A model generated the notes under the pieces. It was given only the letters and a program-made list of their open reading frames with translations, was not told where the DNA came from and searched no databases. The position numbers and the translations under genes were made by a program. This document shows, piece after piece, positions 52,126 to 61,025 of a DNA stretch of 64,000 nucleotides. This DNA is from DAOUVR01 sp034430535. Its GTDB lineage: Bacteria; Chloroflexota; Dehalococcoidia; E44-bin15. The stretch lies in NCBI GenBank assembly GCA_964443325.1, contig CAYUCL010000002.1, forward strand, positions 1-64,000, read 5' to 3'. How positions within the stretch are numbered: the first letter of the stretch is position 1; each line of letters opens with the position of its first letter.

Positions 52126-54128
52126 CTCAGCTAACCAAGCTATTCGAGCCAGGTACTATCGGGAAAATGGAGGTGAAGAACCGTATTGTTATGGCTCCAG
52201 CCGGCACTGCTGGACACGGTCCTGAAGGTGAGATCACCGACAAGGTGATAGACTACTATGTCGAGAGAGCAAAGGGAGGTGTGGGATTCATAATCGCCCA
52301 ATCCAGCCTAATTCTAAAAGACGCTCTGGCTCCAGGGCGCCCTTCAATGTATGATGACAAATTCATCCCCAAGTTGAGAGAGCTATCTGATGCAGTACAC
52401 CAAAATGGCGCAAAAGTGGCCTTTCAGATAGTACACCATGGAAAACTGCTTACCCAATATAGGGAAAACGCCCCCGATCCCAGCGCAATAAGGGCCATAG
52501 CGCCTTCTGCCATACCGAGATTGCGGAGAGTTACGGACGCCACAACCGTGGAAGGTGCCGGGGCAGCCCTCTGGGTTCGTGATAATACCCCACCCGAGGA
52601 GGCGACCAAGGAAGACATCAAACGTCTGATCGAAGCCTTTGCTGAAGCAGCGAGGAGAGTAAAAGAGGCCGGTTTCGATGCGGTGGAAATCCACGGTGGT
52701 CATGGCTATCTAATAAGCCAGTTCCTTTCCCCCCTGGATAATATAAGGACAGATGAGTATGGGGGCAGTGTTGAAAAAAGGGCCAGGTTTGCTTGCGAGG
52801 TTATCGAAGCGGTCAGAAGGAAGGTGGGTCCAGATTTTCCCGTTATCTTCAGGATAAGCGGCAGTGACTACATGGAGGGAGGAATAAACATAAAGGACAG
52901 TGCCCGTCAGGCACCGCTTTTCGTTGACGCTGGGGCGGACGCGTTGCATATATCCGCCAGCCAACAGGGTTCCATCCAGTGGCAGTATCCTAGCTTCCTG
53001 TTCCCCAAGGGGACCCTGGTTTCCGATGCAGCAGCCATAAAGAAAGCGGTTAAAGTCCCTGTTATAGCTGTAGGAAAGTTGAGTGATCCCCATCTCGCCG
53101 AAGAAGTCTTGCGCCAAAGGAAAGCAGACTTCATCGCTATAGCAAGAGGACTAATGGCTGACCCCGAATTAGCCAATAAAGCTAAGGAAGGGCGGTTTGA
53201 AGACATCCGCCCGTGTGTATATTGCCTTAATTGCTTCAACCTTCGCCCCCACCTAAACTATGTGTTGACCTACGGTATTCCCTGCACCGTTAACCCAGCC
53301 AAGCAAAGGGAGCGGGAATTTGCGCTAAAGCCCACTACCTTACCCAAGAAGGTGATGGTTATCGGCGGCGGGTTAGCTGGGATGGAGGCAGCAAGGACTC
53401 TCACCGAGCGGGGACACGAGGTTGTCCTATATGAAGCTAGCGATAAGCTGGGAGGGCAATGGTATATTTCTAGCCAGCAACCACAAAAGAAGGAGGACTA
53501 CTCACCACTCCTTGCCTATCTGGAACGTGGTTTGAATAAGGCTAATGTCACCGTGATACTAAATACGGAGGTCACAGCTGATTTGGTAAAGGAGGCCAAA
53601 CCCGATGCTGTTGTGGTAGCCACCGGAGCGGTGCCTCTGACACTGGATATCGAGGGTGCCGATGGAAAGAATGTAGTGCAGGCAGTCGATGTGATTCTGG
53701 GCAAGGCTAAAGTTGGCAAAAGGGTGGTGGTAGTCGGAGGTCGATATCTTGGGATGGAGATCGCTGATCAACTCGCTGATCAGGGTAAAGAAGTCTACCT
53801 CACAACACGCTCCTTGCTAGGCAGGGATATGGAAAGAAACCTCTATCTCGAACTGAGAAACAGGCTGATTGAGAAAGGGGTGCATATGTTCCAAAATTGC
53901 CCTCTTGTGGAGATCAAGGAGAATGGTGCATACGTTGCATTCAACGGTGACCTCGTTTTCTTGAAGGCCGACACTGTTGTTCTCGCCGTGGGGATGAAGT
54001 CCCAAAACCAATTGGCTACTAGTCTTAAGGATGTGATTTCAGAACTTTACACTATAGGAGACTGTGTAACGCCACGAGATGCCCTATATGCAATTCACGA
54101 GGGTGCTGAGGTAGCGCGTCAAATCTGA
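52122..54128 (+). CDS. Fe-S flavoenzyme of the 2,4-dienoyl-CoA reductase/old yellow enzyme family
   Basis: A 668-residue multidomain oxidoreductase. The N-terminal OYE-type TIM barrel (about 1-350) has KNRIVMAPAGTAG and EIHGGHGYLISQFLSP. The 4Fe-4S cysteines follow in RPCVYCLNCFN and YGIPCTVNP (about 366-395). An FAD-binding fold comes next (VMVIGGGLAGMEAARTL, near 410) and an NAD(P)-binding fold (VVVVGGRYLGMEIADQL, near 530). This is the architecture of FadH, trimethylamine dehydrogenase and bile-acid or enoate reductases. With the two MmgE/PrpD proteins it suggests reduction and dehydration of an unsaturated acid. Confidence 0.88.
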   Translation: MTQLTKLFEPGTIGKMEVKNRIVMAPAGTAGHGPEGEITDKVIDYYVERAKGGVGFIIAQSSLILKDALAPGRPSMYDDKFIPKLRELSDAVHQNGAKVAFQIVHHGKLLTQYRENAPDPSAIRAIAPSAIPRLRRVTDATTVEGAGAALWVRDNTPPEEATKEDIKRLIEAFAEAARRVKEAGFDAVEIHGGHGYLISQFLSPLDNIRTDEYGGSVEKRARFACEVIEAVRRKVGPDFPVIFRISGSDYMEGGINIKDSARQAPLFVDAGADALHISASQQGSIQWQYPSFLFPKGTLVSDAAAIKKAVKVPVIAVGKLSDPHLAEEVLRQRKADFIAIARGLMADPELANKAKEGRFEDIRPCVYCLNCFNLRPHLNYVLTYGIPCTVNPAKQREREFALKPTTLPKKVMVIGGGLAGMEAARTLTERGHEVVLYEASDKLGGQWYISSQQPQKKEDYSPLLAYLERGLNKANVTVILNTEVTADLVKEAKPDAVVVATGAVPLTLDIEGADGKNVVQAVDVILGKAKVGKRVVVVGGRYLGMEIADQLADQGKEVYLTTRSLLGRDMERNLYLELRNRLIEKGVHMFQNCPLVEIKENGAYVAFNGDLVFLKADTVVLAVGMKSQNQLATSLKDVISELYTIGDCVTPRDALYAIHEGAEVARQI

Positions 54129-54177
54129 TACAAGCATACACTCTTCACTGTCTGAACCCTGGCTTGCCGCGATTCGA

Positions 54178-55524
54178 CTAGCGCCCTACTTTAGAAAGCG
54201 CGGGGCGACTACGGGATGCTTTGTAGTGTATCTTCTCTTTTAGCTCAAGGATATCAGAACGCAATTGATGGTCGTTCTCCGCCTCGGAGGATATTTTCTG
54301 GTAGCTACGAAGAATGACTGAGTGGTCTCTGCCACCGAGTTCCCTTCCAATATCGGCAAAGGAGCGTTCTGTCTCCTCCTTGATAAGATAAACTGCGATA
54401 TGGCGTGCCAGAGCAGTTTGCCTATCCCTAGCTCTCCCTTTCAGAACATCTGGAGTGAGGTCAAAATATTTGGCCACAGCATCGATGATGAACAAGAGGC
54501 TAGAAGCGCGATGGGTGGAATTGTTGGAGTTGTTTGCCAGAGCTTTGATCGCCAACTCAATGGTGATGGGAGCTTTGGCAAGCTTGGAAAAGGCAATAAT
54601 ACGATTCAGTGAACCCTCTAAATCCCGGATGCTGTCGTGGCTCTTACGAGCGATGAAGTGAAAAACCTCTTTGGGTACTGCTGTCCTTACCTGCTCTGCC
54701 TTAACTTCAAGTATGGCGAAGCGAGTCTCCAGATCAGGGGGTTGGATATCAGCTATGAGCCCCCATCCAAAGCGGGATCGCAATCGGTCTTCAAGTAAGG
54801 GCATATCTTTCGGTGAACGGTCACTTGTGACTACAATCTGGTGATTTCCATTGTGCAGGTCATTAAAGGTATGGAAAAACCCTTCCTGGGTCTGTTCCTT
54901 ACCGATGATAAACTGGACATCGTCGATTAACAGTACATCAACTCCCCGATACTTTTGGCGAAACTCCTCCGTCTTCCTCTCCTTAATCGCTCTTATGAAA
55001 TCGTTAGTAAATTGCTCTGTACTGACATAAAGCACTCGAAGATTGCTTTGGGAGATTAGGTTTCCTATGGCATGCAGCAGGTGAGTCTTTCCCAGCCCGA
55101 CACCGCTATAAATAAATAGAGGGTTATAGCCTGAACCAGGTTTCTCCGCTACCCCCACAGCAGCCGCGTGAGCGAGACGATTAGAATTACCTACTATGAA
55201 AGAGTCGAAGGTGTACTTAGTATTAAAGCCTGACGAACGCTTCTTGTATTTGGCAAAGGATGGATTGCTCTCTTCTATTTGCTGAACCTGGAACCTGACA
55301 TCAATGTCTCGCCCAGTTATGTCCATGAGTGTCTTTTTGATAAGAGAGCGCAGCCGCCTCTCCAACCACTCCACGTTAAATGGCGATGGCACGCCCACCA
55401 CAAACTGGTTATGTTCATAGCTCAGGCCAACAGTTCCCCCCAGCCATGTATCATAATTCGTCTTTGTAACCTGTAATTGAAGTTTACCAAGCACCGCCTC
55501 CCAGGTTTCCTTCGCTGCTATCAT
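54178..55524 (-). CDS. dnaA: Chromosomal replication initiator protein DnaA
   Basis: A 448-residue initiator. Domain I (1-80) binds helicase. Domain III is an AAA+ ATPase with Walker A GVGLGKTHLLHA (about 141-152) and Walker B VLLIDDVQF. The arginine-finger region is DRLRSRFGWGL. Domain IV ends with the DnaA-box-binding signature GRELGGRDHSVILRSYQKI (about 395-413). Length is normal. It is a single gene; dnaN, recF and gyrB are not beside it and no DnaA-box cluster is visible nearby, so the locus need not be the origin. Confidence 0.95.
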   Translation of the reverse strand: MIAAKETWEAVLGKLQLQVTKTNYDTWLGGTVGLSYEHNQFVVGVPSPFNVEWLERRLRSLIKKTLMDITGRDIDVRFQVQQIEESNPSFAKYKKRSSGFNTKYTFDSFIVGNSNRLAHAAAVGVAEKPGSGYNPLFIYSGVGLGKTHLLHAIGNLISQSNLRVLYVSTEQFTNDFIRAIKERKTEEFRQKYRGVDVLLIDDVQFIIGKEQTQEGFFHTFNDLHNGNHQIVVTSDRSPKDMPLLEDRLRSRFGWGLIADIQPPDLETRFAILEVKAEQVRTAVPKEVFHFIARKSHDSIRDLEGSLNRIIAFSKLAKAPITIELAIKALANNSNNSTHRASSLLFIIDAVAKYFDLTPDVLKGRARDRQTALARHIAVYLIKEETERSFADIGRELGGRDHSVILRSYQKISSEAENDHQLRSDILELKEKIHYKASRSRPALSKVGR

Positions 55525-55605
55525 TTTGACTAATCCCTCTGCTCTCCAAGCGGTACCTTTAGGTGAGCAAAAAACCCAGAGAGCCCATACTATTCTACAT
55601 TAAGG

Positions 55606-55740
55606 ATTGCCTTTCTCAAGGCACTAGGCGTAAACGAGCGCCTCATTATTAAAGGCAATACAATAATACCGATGGTTGCGGGGTTAAACCCCTCCGAATA
55701 ACCTGGGGCGGTGCCCCAACCTTGAGGAACTCCTCCTGAG
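55606..55740. repeat. Cluster of hairpins between dnaA and fmt
   Basis: Two structures occur. At 55606-55659, ATTGCCTTT pairs with AAAGGCAAT, enclosing AGGCG/CGCCT. At 55673-55740, GGTTGCGGGG opposes CCCCAACC and encloses GGGGTTAAACCCC and TGGGGC-GGT-GCCCCA; GAGGA/TCCTC follows. The second resembles a small mobile palindromic element. It lies in the dnaA upstream region and may influence dnaA transcription. Confidence 0.5.
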
Positions 55741-55790
55741 GATTAACATCAAAAAGAATAACAAACCATACCCCTTTGGTCAAGAGGTTT

Positions 55791-55819
55791 TTGCACCAAT
55801 TTTGCACCAATTTTATAAT
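55791..55819 (+). promoter_or_regulatory. Promoter of fmt
   Basis: TTGCAC (55791-55796), a 17-bp spacer and a perfect TATAAT (55814-55819). The spacer contains a tandem repeat of the TTTTGCACCAA element, so a second TTGCAC lies 12 bp further on. The fmt start follows at 55864. Confidence 0.65.
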
Positions 55820-55863
55820 TCCCTTTTCCCTTTTTCCATGTTAGAATTCGTCGAGGAAATGCT

Positions 55864-56793
55864 ATGAGAATTGTCTTTATGGGGACATCCGAGTTTGGCG
55901 TGCCGACCCTTGAGCGGCTTGTTGCCAGTGAGCACACCCTGATTGCCGTTTACACTCAACCTGATAAACCCGCCGGGAGAGGGCGGTCTCTTTCGCTACC
56001 TCCAGTGAAGAAGATGGCTATCGAGTACGGGCTTGAGGTGCGCCAACCGAATAGTTTCAAGGAACCTGATGCCCTTGCATCTTTGGCCCAGCTTAACCCC
56101 GATGTCATTGTGGTGGCTGCCTTTGGAAAGATCCTGCCTGAGGAGGTACTCAATATGCCTCCCTTCGGCTGCATTAATATCCATCCCTCTCTTCTACCCA
56201 GGCATCGCGGTCCCTCCCCCATTCAAGGAGCTATCCTTGGCGGCGATGCCTGTACCGGGGTCACCATCATGCTCATGGACATTGGTATTGACAGCGGCCC
56301 TATCCTTGCTCAGAAAAGAGTGCCCATCGAGCCCGAAGACACTACAGAGGCACTCATCACAAAGCTTGCGCACATTGGCGCCCTGCTCCTGGAGGATACA
56401 CTGCCTTGCTGGCTTTCCCACGCCATAATCCCCAAACCTCAAAACGATGACGATGCTTCCTACACCAAGTCCATCAGCAAAGAGCAAGGGGAGATAGATT
56501 GGAACTTCACTGCTCTCGATATATGGCGCCGGGTGCGAGCCTTCCAACCCTGGCCCGGTTGCTATACTCGATGGCAGGGGAAAGCTCTCAAGGTTGTCGA
56601 TGCCTTTCACCTGCCTGGGGCACAAGGTGAGCCAGGGAGAGTGATTACGCTTGCGGGAGGAGGCATTGGCATCCAGACGGCGGAGGGGATTCTCGAGCTT
56701 CTACGGGTCCAGCTTGAAGGGAAAAGAAAAATAAGTGCTGAGGAATTTGTGCATGGGCAGAGGGATTTCATCGGAGCACTGCTCCCATCTTAA
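55864..56793 (+). CDS. fmt: Methionyl-tRNA formyltransferase
   Basis: A 309-residue enzyme that formylates initiator Met-tRNA using 10-formyl-tetrahydrofolate. It opens with RIVFMGTSEFGVPTLERL. The catalytic segment is INIHPSLLPRHRGPSPIQGA (Asn-His-Ser near residue 105), with VTIMLMDIGIDSGP downstream. The C-terminal OB domain begins near 205 (IDWNFTALDIWRRVRAF). Length is typical. No def gene is adjacent. About 200 bases of unassigned sequence separate it from the convergent rplY. Confidence 0.95.
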   Translation: MRIVFMGTSEFGVPTLERLVASEHTLIAVYTQPDKPAGRGRSLSLPPVKKMAIEYGLEVRQPNSFKEPDALASLAQLNPDVIVVAAFGKILPEEVLNMPPFGCINIHPSLLPRHRGPSPIQGAILGGDACTGVTIMLMDIGIDSGPILAQKRVPIEPEDTTEALITKLAHIGALLLEDTLPCWLSHAIIPKPQNDDDASYTKSISKEQGEIDWNFTALDIWRRVRAFQPWPGCYTRWQGKALKVVDAFHLPGAQGEPGRVITLAGGGIGIQTAEGILELLRVQLEGKRKISAEEFVHGQRDFIGALLPS

Positions 56794-56997
56794 AATGGGA
56801 ACCTGCCAAAATCTATCTCTCCCTCGCAGGTCAAAGGTTTCCGTCTCCTACGAGACGACCTTAATAGGTCTACCTACGATATGGGATAGTAATGCTTATC
56901 TTTTTTGTCCTCCTAATGCAGCCACTCTGCTCTGGCCAGTGGCACAAGCCCCCAATTTGATTCTGTGACTGTCACACGCATGAAGCGTTAAGCTTCT

Positions 56998-57642
56998 CTA
57001 CTGCTCAGGCTCAGGCTCAGCCGCGGCCTCGATCTCCGGTGGGGCTTCCTCCTCAACCTCCACCTCCTCAGCCACGATTTCCTCAGCTTCGGCCTCAACC
57101 CGGCTTTCCATTACCTGAACTACCAATTCGCTGAGTTCGGTGAGCACCTCCACATTATCGCCCACCGGGACATCTCTAACGTGAATAGCCTGATTAGCTT
57201 CCGCAAGCTGGGAGATGTCCACCTCAATGTTCTTGGGCAGATCTGAGGGGAAGGCCTCCACCTGGAGAGCAGATAGGTTATGAAGCAACAGCAACCGGCT
57301 AACCTTCTCCACAGGAGACTCGCCAATAAAGACAAGTGGCACTTCAACTTTCACCTTATGNNNNNNNNNNTCGGCACGCCGTCGCCCGTCGTCACCGCGG
57401 CGGTCCCGGTCGATATCGCGAATCATAGCCACCTTTCGCTTTCCATCAACTTTGAGGGTGATAAGAGCATTCCTGCCCACGCTAGCAATGAGTCGCTCCA
57501 AAAGGGAAGTCTCTATTTGGACAGGTATGGATTCGATATTTGCGCCATAGACATTAGCAGGAGTTAACCCTTTTCGGCGCAGAAATCTGACCTTCTTGCC
57601 TAGAACATCTCTCCTGCTGGCTGTCAATTCCTCTCGCTTCAC
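56998..57642 (-). CDS. rplY: 50S ribosomal protein L25/general stress protein Ctc (contains assembly gap)
   Basis: About 214 residues. The N-terminal L25 domain (ELTASRRDVLGKKVRFLRRK, then GLTPANVYG) binds 5S rRNA. The C-terminal TL5/Ctc domain has KVKVEVPLVFIGE, then FPSDLPKNIEVDISQL and a Glu-rich tail. Ten Ns at 57361-57370 interrupt the frame. The flanking codons read RDRRGDDGRRRA where the family normally has a D-x-V-T-G-x-x-x-H-x-D-F-type segment, so the bases next to the gap are probably wrong. The reading frame across the gap depends on the nominal gap length. A promoter lies about 107-135 bp upstream. Confidence 0.88.
   Translation of the reverse strand: MKREELTASRRDVLGKKVRFLRRKGLTPANVYGANIESIPVQIETSLLERLIASVGRNALITLKVDGKRKVAMIRDIDRDRRGDDGRRRAXXXXHKVKVEVPLVFIGESPVEKVSRLLLLHNLSALQVEAFPSDLPKNIEVDISQLAEANQAIHVRDVPVGDNVEVLTELSELVVQVMESRVEAEAEEIVAEEVEVEEEAPPEIEAAAEPEPEQ
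57361..57370. other. Assembly gap (10 Ns)
   Basis: Ten consecutive Ns inside the rplY/ctc gene. The true gap length is unknown. Confidence 0.98.
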
Positions 57643-57748
57643 TTTTACCTCCCCCTAAAGAATGGGCACCGGCTTCCCCATGATAGTATGCCCGTTAACT
57701 CTATCACTAGCCCCGATTCGCGGCAACACTTCCAAGATGACTCAGAAA

Positions 57749-57777
57749 ATTATACTACTATCTGGCGTCGCCGTCCA
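57749..57777 (-). promoter_or_regulatory. Promoter of rplY
   Basis: On the minus strand TGGACG (57777-57772), a 17-bp spacer and a perfect TATAAT (57754-57749). The start codon lies about 100 bases downstream. The sequence between 57780 and 58060 holds no other recognisable feature. Confidence 0.45.
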
Positions 57778-58060
57778 GTTAAAACCCGCCAAGATCGTCC
57801 CCTGCCCCCCACACCCCAGATGTAAAGCTGAGTCCAGATGGGGTTGCCCTCTGGCAGAATTCTGCGGGCATCCTTCATAAGTTCATTCCTGGACGGGTGT
57901 ATATGAAAAGATAAGAGTGCTTTGCTTCGCCCTCTATGATAGAACAATAATTGTGACGAGGTGTCCTATAACAAATATAATAGACAAATACATTCCATTG
58001 ACTTTGGATATCCCCTCTGATATAGTGTGCTCTAAAATCACGGCCAAGGAAAGATGCTCT

Positions 58061-59200
58061 ATGGATGCTCCCCGGTTCAAAGACATACGACGTGGCTACG
58101 GGTTTGACGAAGTAGCACTTGTTCCTGGGGATACCACCATCAGCCCAGAGCAGGTTAGCGTTGAATTCACCCTGGACAATTTTACCTTCCCCATTCCCAT
58201 CCTTGCGTCCGCTATGGATGCAGTGGTCGACCCTCAATTTGCTGTCTTGCTGAGCAAGCTGGGAGGATTAGCCGTGCTCAATCTGGAGGGATTGCAAACC
58301 CGTTATGAAAATGCCGACGAAATTCTAGCGGAAATCGCCAATACCCCTCAGGAGGAGATCACCACTTTCCTTCAGAAGGTCTACTCTCAGCCAATCAAAG
58401 AGAATCTCATCGGCGACCGCATACAGCAGATCAAGAACGCCGGAGGTATCTGCGCCGTTTCAGTGACTCCTCAGAATACCAAAAAGCTTGCTCGCATGAC
58501 GGTGGAAGCCGGCGTGGATATTTTTGTCGTCCAGTCCACAGTAACCTCTTCCCGCCACATATCGAAAAGCTATCACGGGCTCGTCTTCTCCGAGCTTTGC
58601 CAGCTAATGCCAGTGCCAATCATCGTGGGCAACTGCGTCAGTTATAGTGCCGCGTTAGAATTGATGAGGGAAGGTGTTTCAGGAATTCTTGTTGGGGTGG
58701 GGCCTGGAGCAGCGTGCACCACAAGGGAAGTTGTGGGAGTTGGCGTTCCCCAAGTGACAGCAACGATGGATTGCGCCGCCGCCAGGGAACAGCATCTTCA
58801 AGATACAGGAAGGTATGTTGCTGTGATAACCGATGGGGGTATTCGCACTGGCGGAGATTTATGTAAAGCATTTGCCTGTGGTGCCGATGCAGTAATGCTG
58901 GGCTCGATATTGGCTCAAGCAAAAGAGGCACCGGGGAGAGGCTATCATTGGGGCATGGCTACTCCTCATGCAGCCTTACCTCGGGGGACACGAATCAAGG
59001 TAGGCAGCAGCAGCAGTCTAGAGCAGATCCTCTTCGGTCCAGCCACGGTCACAAGTGGGACGCAAAATTTTATCGGCGCGTTACGCAATTCCATGGGGAT
59101 GTGCGGCGCCCTCTCCATCAAAGAGATGCAACACACCGAGCTGGTGCTCGCCCCCTCTATAAAGAGCGAGGGCAAGTTCTGGCAACTTCCCCAGGTTTAG
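58061..59200 (+). CDS. GuaB3 family IMP dehydrogenase-related protein
   Basis: A 379-residue TIM-barrel protein starting at ATG 58061 (MDAPRFKDIRRGYGFDEVAL); the frame is open further upstream to 57917 but that part has no family similarity. ASAMDAVVDPQFA and LAVLNLEGLQTRYENADEI are characteristic of the GuaB3 group. The catalytic-loop cysteine is in GPGAACTTREVVGVGVPQ and the substrate Asp-Gly-Gly in ITDGGIRTGGD. CBS domains are absent, as usual for GuaB3. It may oxidise IMP to XMP or a related nucleotide; the physiological substrate of the group is less certain than for GuaB. Confidence 0.85.
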   Translation: MDAPRFKDIRRGYGFDEVALVPGDTTISPEQVSVEFTLDNFTFPIPILASAMDAVVDPQFAVLLSKLGGLAVLNLEGLQTRYENADEILAEIANTPQEEITTFLQKVYSQPIKENLIGDRIQQIKNAGGICAVSVTPQNTKKLARMTVEAGVDIFVVQSTVTSSRHISKSYHGLVFSELCQLMPVPIIVGNCVSYSAALELMREGVSGILVGVGPGAACTTREVVGVGVPQVTATMDCAAAREQHLQDTGRYVAVITDGGIRTGGDLCKAFACGADAVMLGSILAQAKEAPGRGYHWGMATPHAALPRGTRIKVGSSSSLEQILFGPATVTSGTQNFIGALRNSMGMCGALSIKEMQHTELVLAPSIKSEGKFWQLPQV

Positions 59201-59244
59201 TGAGACCCTGATCCCATTCAGATAGATGGCAGATGCCGCAACAC

Positions 59245-59274
59245 TTGACTTTTCCCTAGTATTTTTGTTACACT
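59245..59274 (+). promoter_or_regulatory. Promoter of the trp operon
   Basis: TTGACT (59245-59250), an 18-bp spacer and TACACT (59269-59274). The spacer carries CCCTAGTATTT, also present in the promoter at 2251. Transcription would begin near 59281, at the 5' end of the T-box leader. Confidence 0.6.
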
Positions 59275-59289
59275 TTATCAACAATAGAA

Positions 59290-59545
59290 TAAGGCAAAGA
59301 CTGCGAACAGGAGTAGTAGTCACCAAGCGAGGGTCAGAGAGTCGGGTTAGGTGTGAACCGATACCAGCGCAGGTGCATGAATGGGTCTGGGAGTCGCAAA
59401 CCGAAACCCCGACAGGCCGGGGAAGTAGGCTTTGACGGAGAGGGCACCGTTATCAGAGCTCAGGGTATCCCCCGGTATATCGGGGCGTACCTGAAAGAGA
59501 TACCCCGCTAATGCGGGGTAATAAGGGTGGCACCGCGAATTTGAA
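59290..59545 (+). promoter_or_regulatory. Tryptophan T-box riboswitch leader
   Basis: The canonical T-box AAGGGTGGCACCGCG is at 59523-59537. Upstream, stem I shows the expected landmarks: AGTAGT, AGAGAGTCGGG, GGTGTGAACCGA, then ATGGGTCTGGGAGTCGC and AACCGAAA. The specifier codon is TGG at 59382-59384 (Trp). The TGGC of the T-box bulge would pair with a G discriminator, as in tRNA-Trp. Uncharged tRNA-Trp should stabilise the antiterminator and switch on trpEGDCF. Confidence 0.93.
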
Positions 59546-59580
59546 CCCTTCGCCCCTTAAAGGGCGAAGGGTATTTTATT
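59546..59580 (+). terminator. T-box-controlled intrinsic terminator
   Basis: A perfect 10-bp stem (CCCTTCGCCC/GGGCGAAGGG) with a 6-nt loop is followed by TATTTTATT. It lies directly after the T-box and 15 bases before the trpE start codon. Confidence 0.92.
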
Positions 59581-59594
59581 ATGGATGAAATACT

Positions 59595-61025
59595 ATGTAC
59601 TACCCTACATTAGATGAGGTACGAAAACTGAAGAGATACGGCAATCTGGTGCCAGTTTATCGTGAGATAGTAGCTGACCTGGAAACGCCAGTTTCCGCCT
59701 ACTTGAAGGTAGCCCGCCATCCCTATTCTTTCCTCCTGGAGAGTGTCGAGGGCGGGGAGCGACTGGCACGCTATAGCTTTATTGGCTCTGAACCCTATCT
59801 CGTTCTCAAGTCAAGCGGTGAGACGCCTGACCCCTTACTTGCGGTGCAGAATGAGCTGGATAAATACAAGTTAGTTTTACTACCCGACCTGCCCCGCTTT
59901 CATGGCGGAGCGGTAGGCTATCTAGCTTATGAGGCGGTGAGACATTTTGAAGAGTTGCCTTCGCCCGATTCCGACCCTCTGAGCCTGCCAGAATCCCTCT
60001 TCATGTTTGCCGATAACGTTCTCGTTTTCGACCACCTGACCCACAAGATTAAGGTCGTCAGCCACGCATATCTGGAAGGCGACATAGAGGAGGCATACCA
60101 CAGGGCGGTGGAACGTATCGATGTTTTGGTAGAGAGACTGAGCCAACCTATTCAGCAAGCAAGAGGAAAAGCCCCCGGGATAGCAGCCGCTTATTCCCCC
60201 GTCGCATCTAACATCTCCAAGGCTGAGTTCGAAGCCAGTGTCGCTCAAGCGAAAGAGTATATTGAGGCCGGAGAGATTATTCAGGTAGTCCTTTCTCAGC
60301 GACTTAGCAAAACCACCACTGCCGAGCCTTTTCAAATCTATCGGGCGCTGAGAAGTATAAACCCCTCACCCTATATGTATTATCTCCACCTGGACGGCTG
60401 TCACATTATCGGCGCCTCGCCAGAGCTCTTGGTGAGGGTGGAGGACGGTGTAGTGGCAACCCATCCCATCGCCGGAACACGTCCTCGTGGAGCAAATCCG
60501 GTCGAGGACCTGGCTCTTGAGGAGGAGCTACGGAATGATGAAAAGGAACGTGCTGAGCACATCATGCTACTCGACCTTGGGCGTAATGACATTGGTCGGG
60601 TCTCACAGCCAGGCACAGTCGAGGTGACCCAGGTTATGGACGTGGAGCGCTACTCGCATGTAATGCACCTGGTGTCGCATGTTCAGGGGAAGCTTCGCCA
60701 CGATCTGAATCAGTTCGATGCCCTGCGGGCATGTTTCCCCGCTGGCACGGTATCGGGTGCCCCCAAGGTTCGCGCCATGGAGATCATCGCTGAGCTGGAG
60801 CGGGATAAACGGGGTCCCTACGCCGGGGCAGTGGGCTACTTCAGCTTCTCTGGCAACCTCGACACGGCGATAACCATCCGCACTATTGTAATGACCGACG
60901 GTACCGCCTCTGTGCAGGCAGGTGGTGGGATCGTTGCCGATAGCGTCCCCGAGCGTGAGTACGAAGAGAGCATGAATAAGGCTCAAGCTCTTATCAAAGC
61001 CATTGAACAGGCGGAGAGTGTCTAA
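59595..61025 (+). CDS. trpE: Anthranilate synthase component I
   Basis: A 476-residue chorismate-using enzyme that makes anthranilate with ammonia from TrpG. The feedback-site motif FLLES is at about 51-55. The catalytic domain carries VVLSQRLS, GASPELLVRV, PIAGTRPRG, LLDLGRNDIGRVS and PAGTVSGAPKVRAMEII. The presence of LLES predicts inhibition by tryptophan. It is the first gene behind the T-box leader; the TAA stop is immediately followed by the trpG ATG. Confidence 0.95.
   Translation: MYYPTLDEVRKLKRYGNLVPVYREIVADLETPVSAYLKVARHPYSFLLESVEGGERLARYSFIGSEPYLVLKSSGETPDPLLAVQNELDKYKLVLLPDLPRFHGGAVGYLAYEAVRHFEELPSPDSDPLSLPESLFMFADNVLVFDHLTHKIKVVSHAYLEGDIEEAYHRAVERIDVLVERLSQPIQQARGKAPGIAAAYSPVASNISKAEFEASVAQAKEYIEAGEIIQVVLSQRLSKTTTAEPFQIYRALRSINPSPYMYYLHLDGCHIIGASPELLVRVEDGVVATHPIAGTRPRGANPVEDLALEEELRNDEKERAEHIMLLDLGRNDIGRVSQPGTVEVTQVMDVERYSHVMHLVSHVQGKLRHDLNQFDALRACFPAGTVSGAPKVRAMEIIAELERDKRGPYAGAVGYFSFSGNLDTAITIRTIVMTDGTASVQAGGGIVADSVPEREYEESMNKAQALIKAIEQAESV

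Noticed and set aside
55525..55863. Possible replication origin next to dnaA
   Set aside because: No TTATNCACA-type boxes or AT-rich unwinding region were found, and dnaN, recF and gyrB are absent.
57917..58060. N-terminal extension of the GuaB3-like protein
   Set aside because: The upstream codons give no similarity and include no binding site; the ATG at 58061 matches the usual start of the family.
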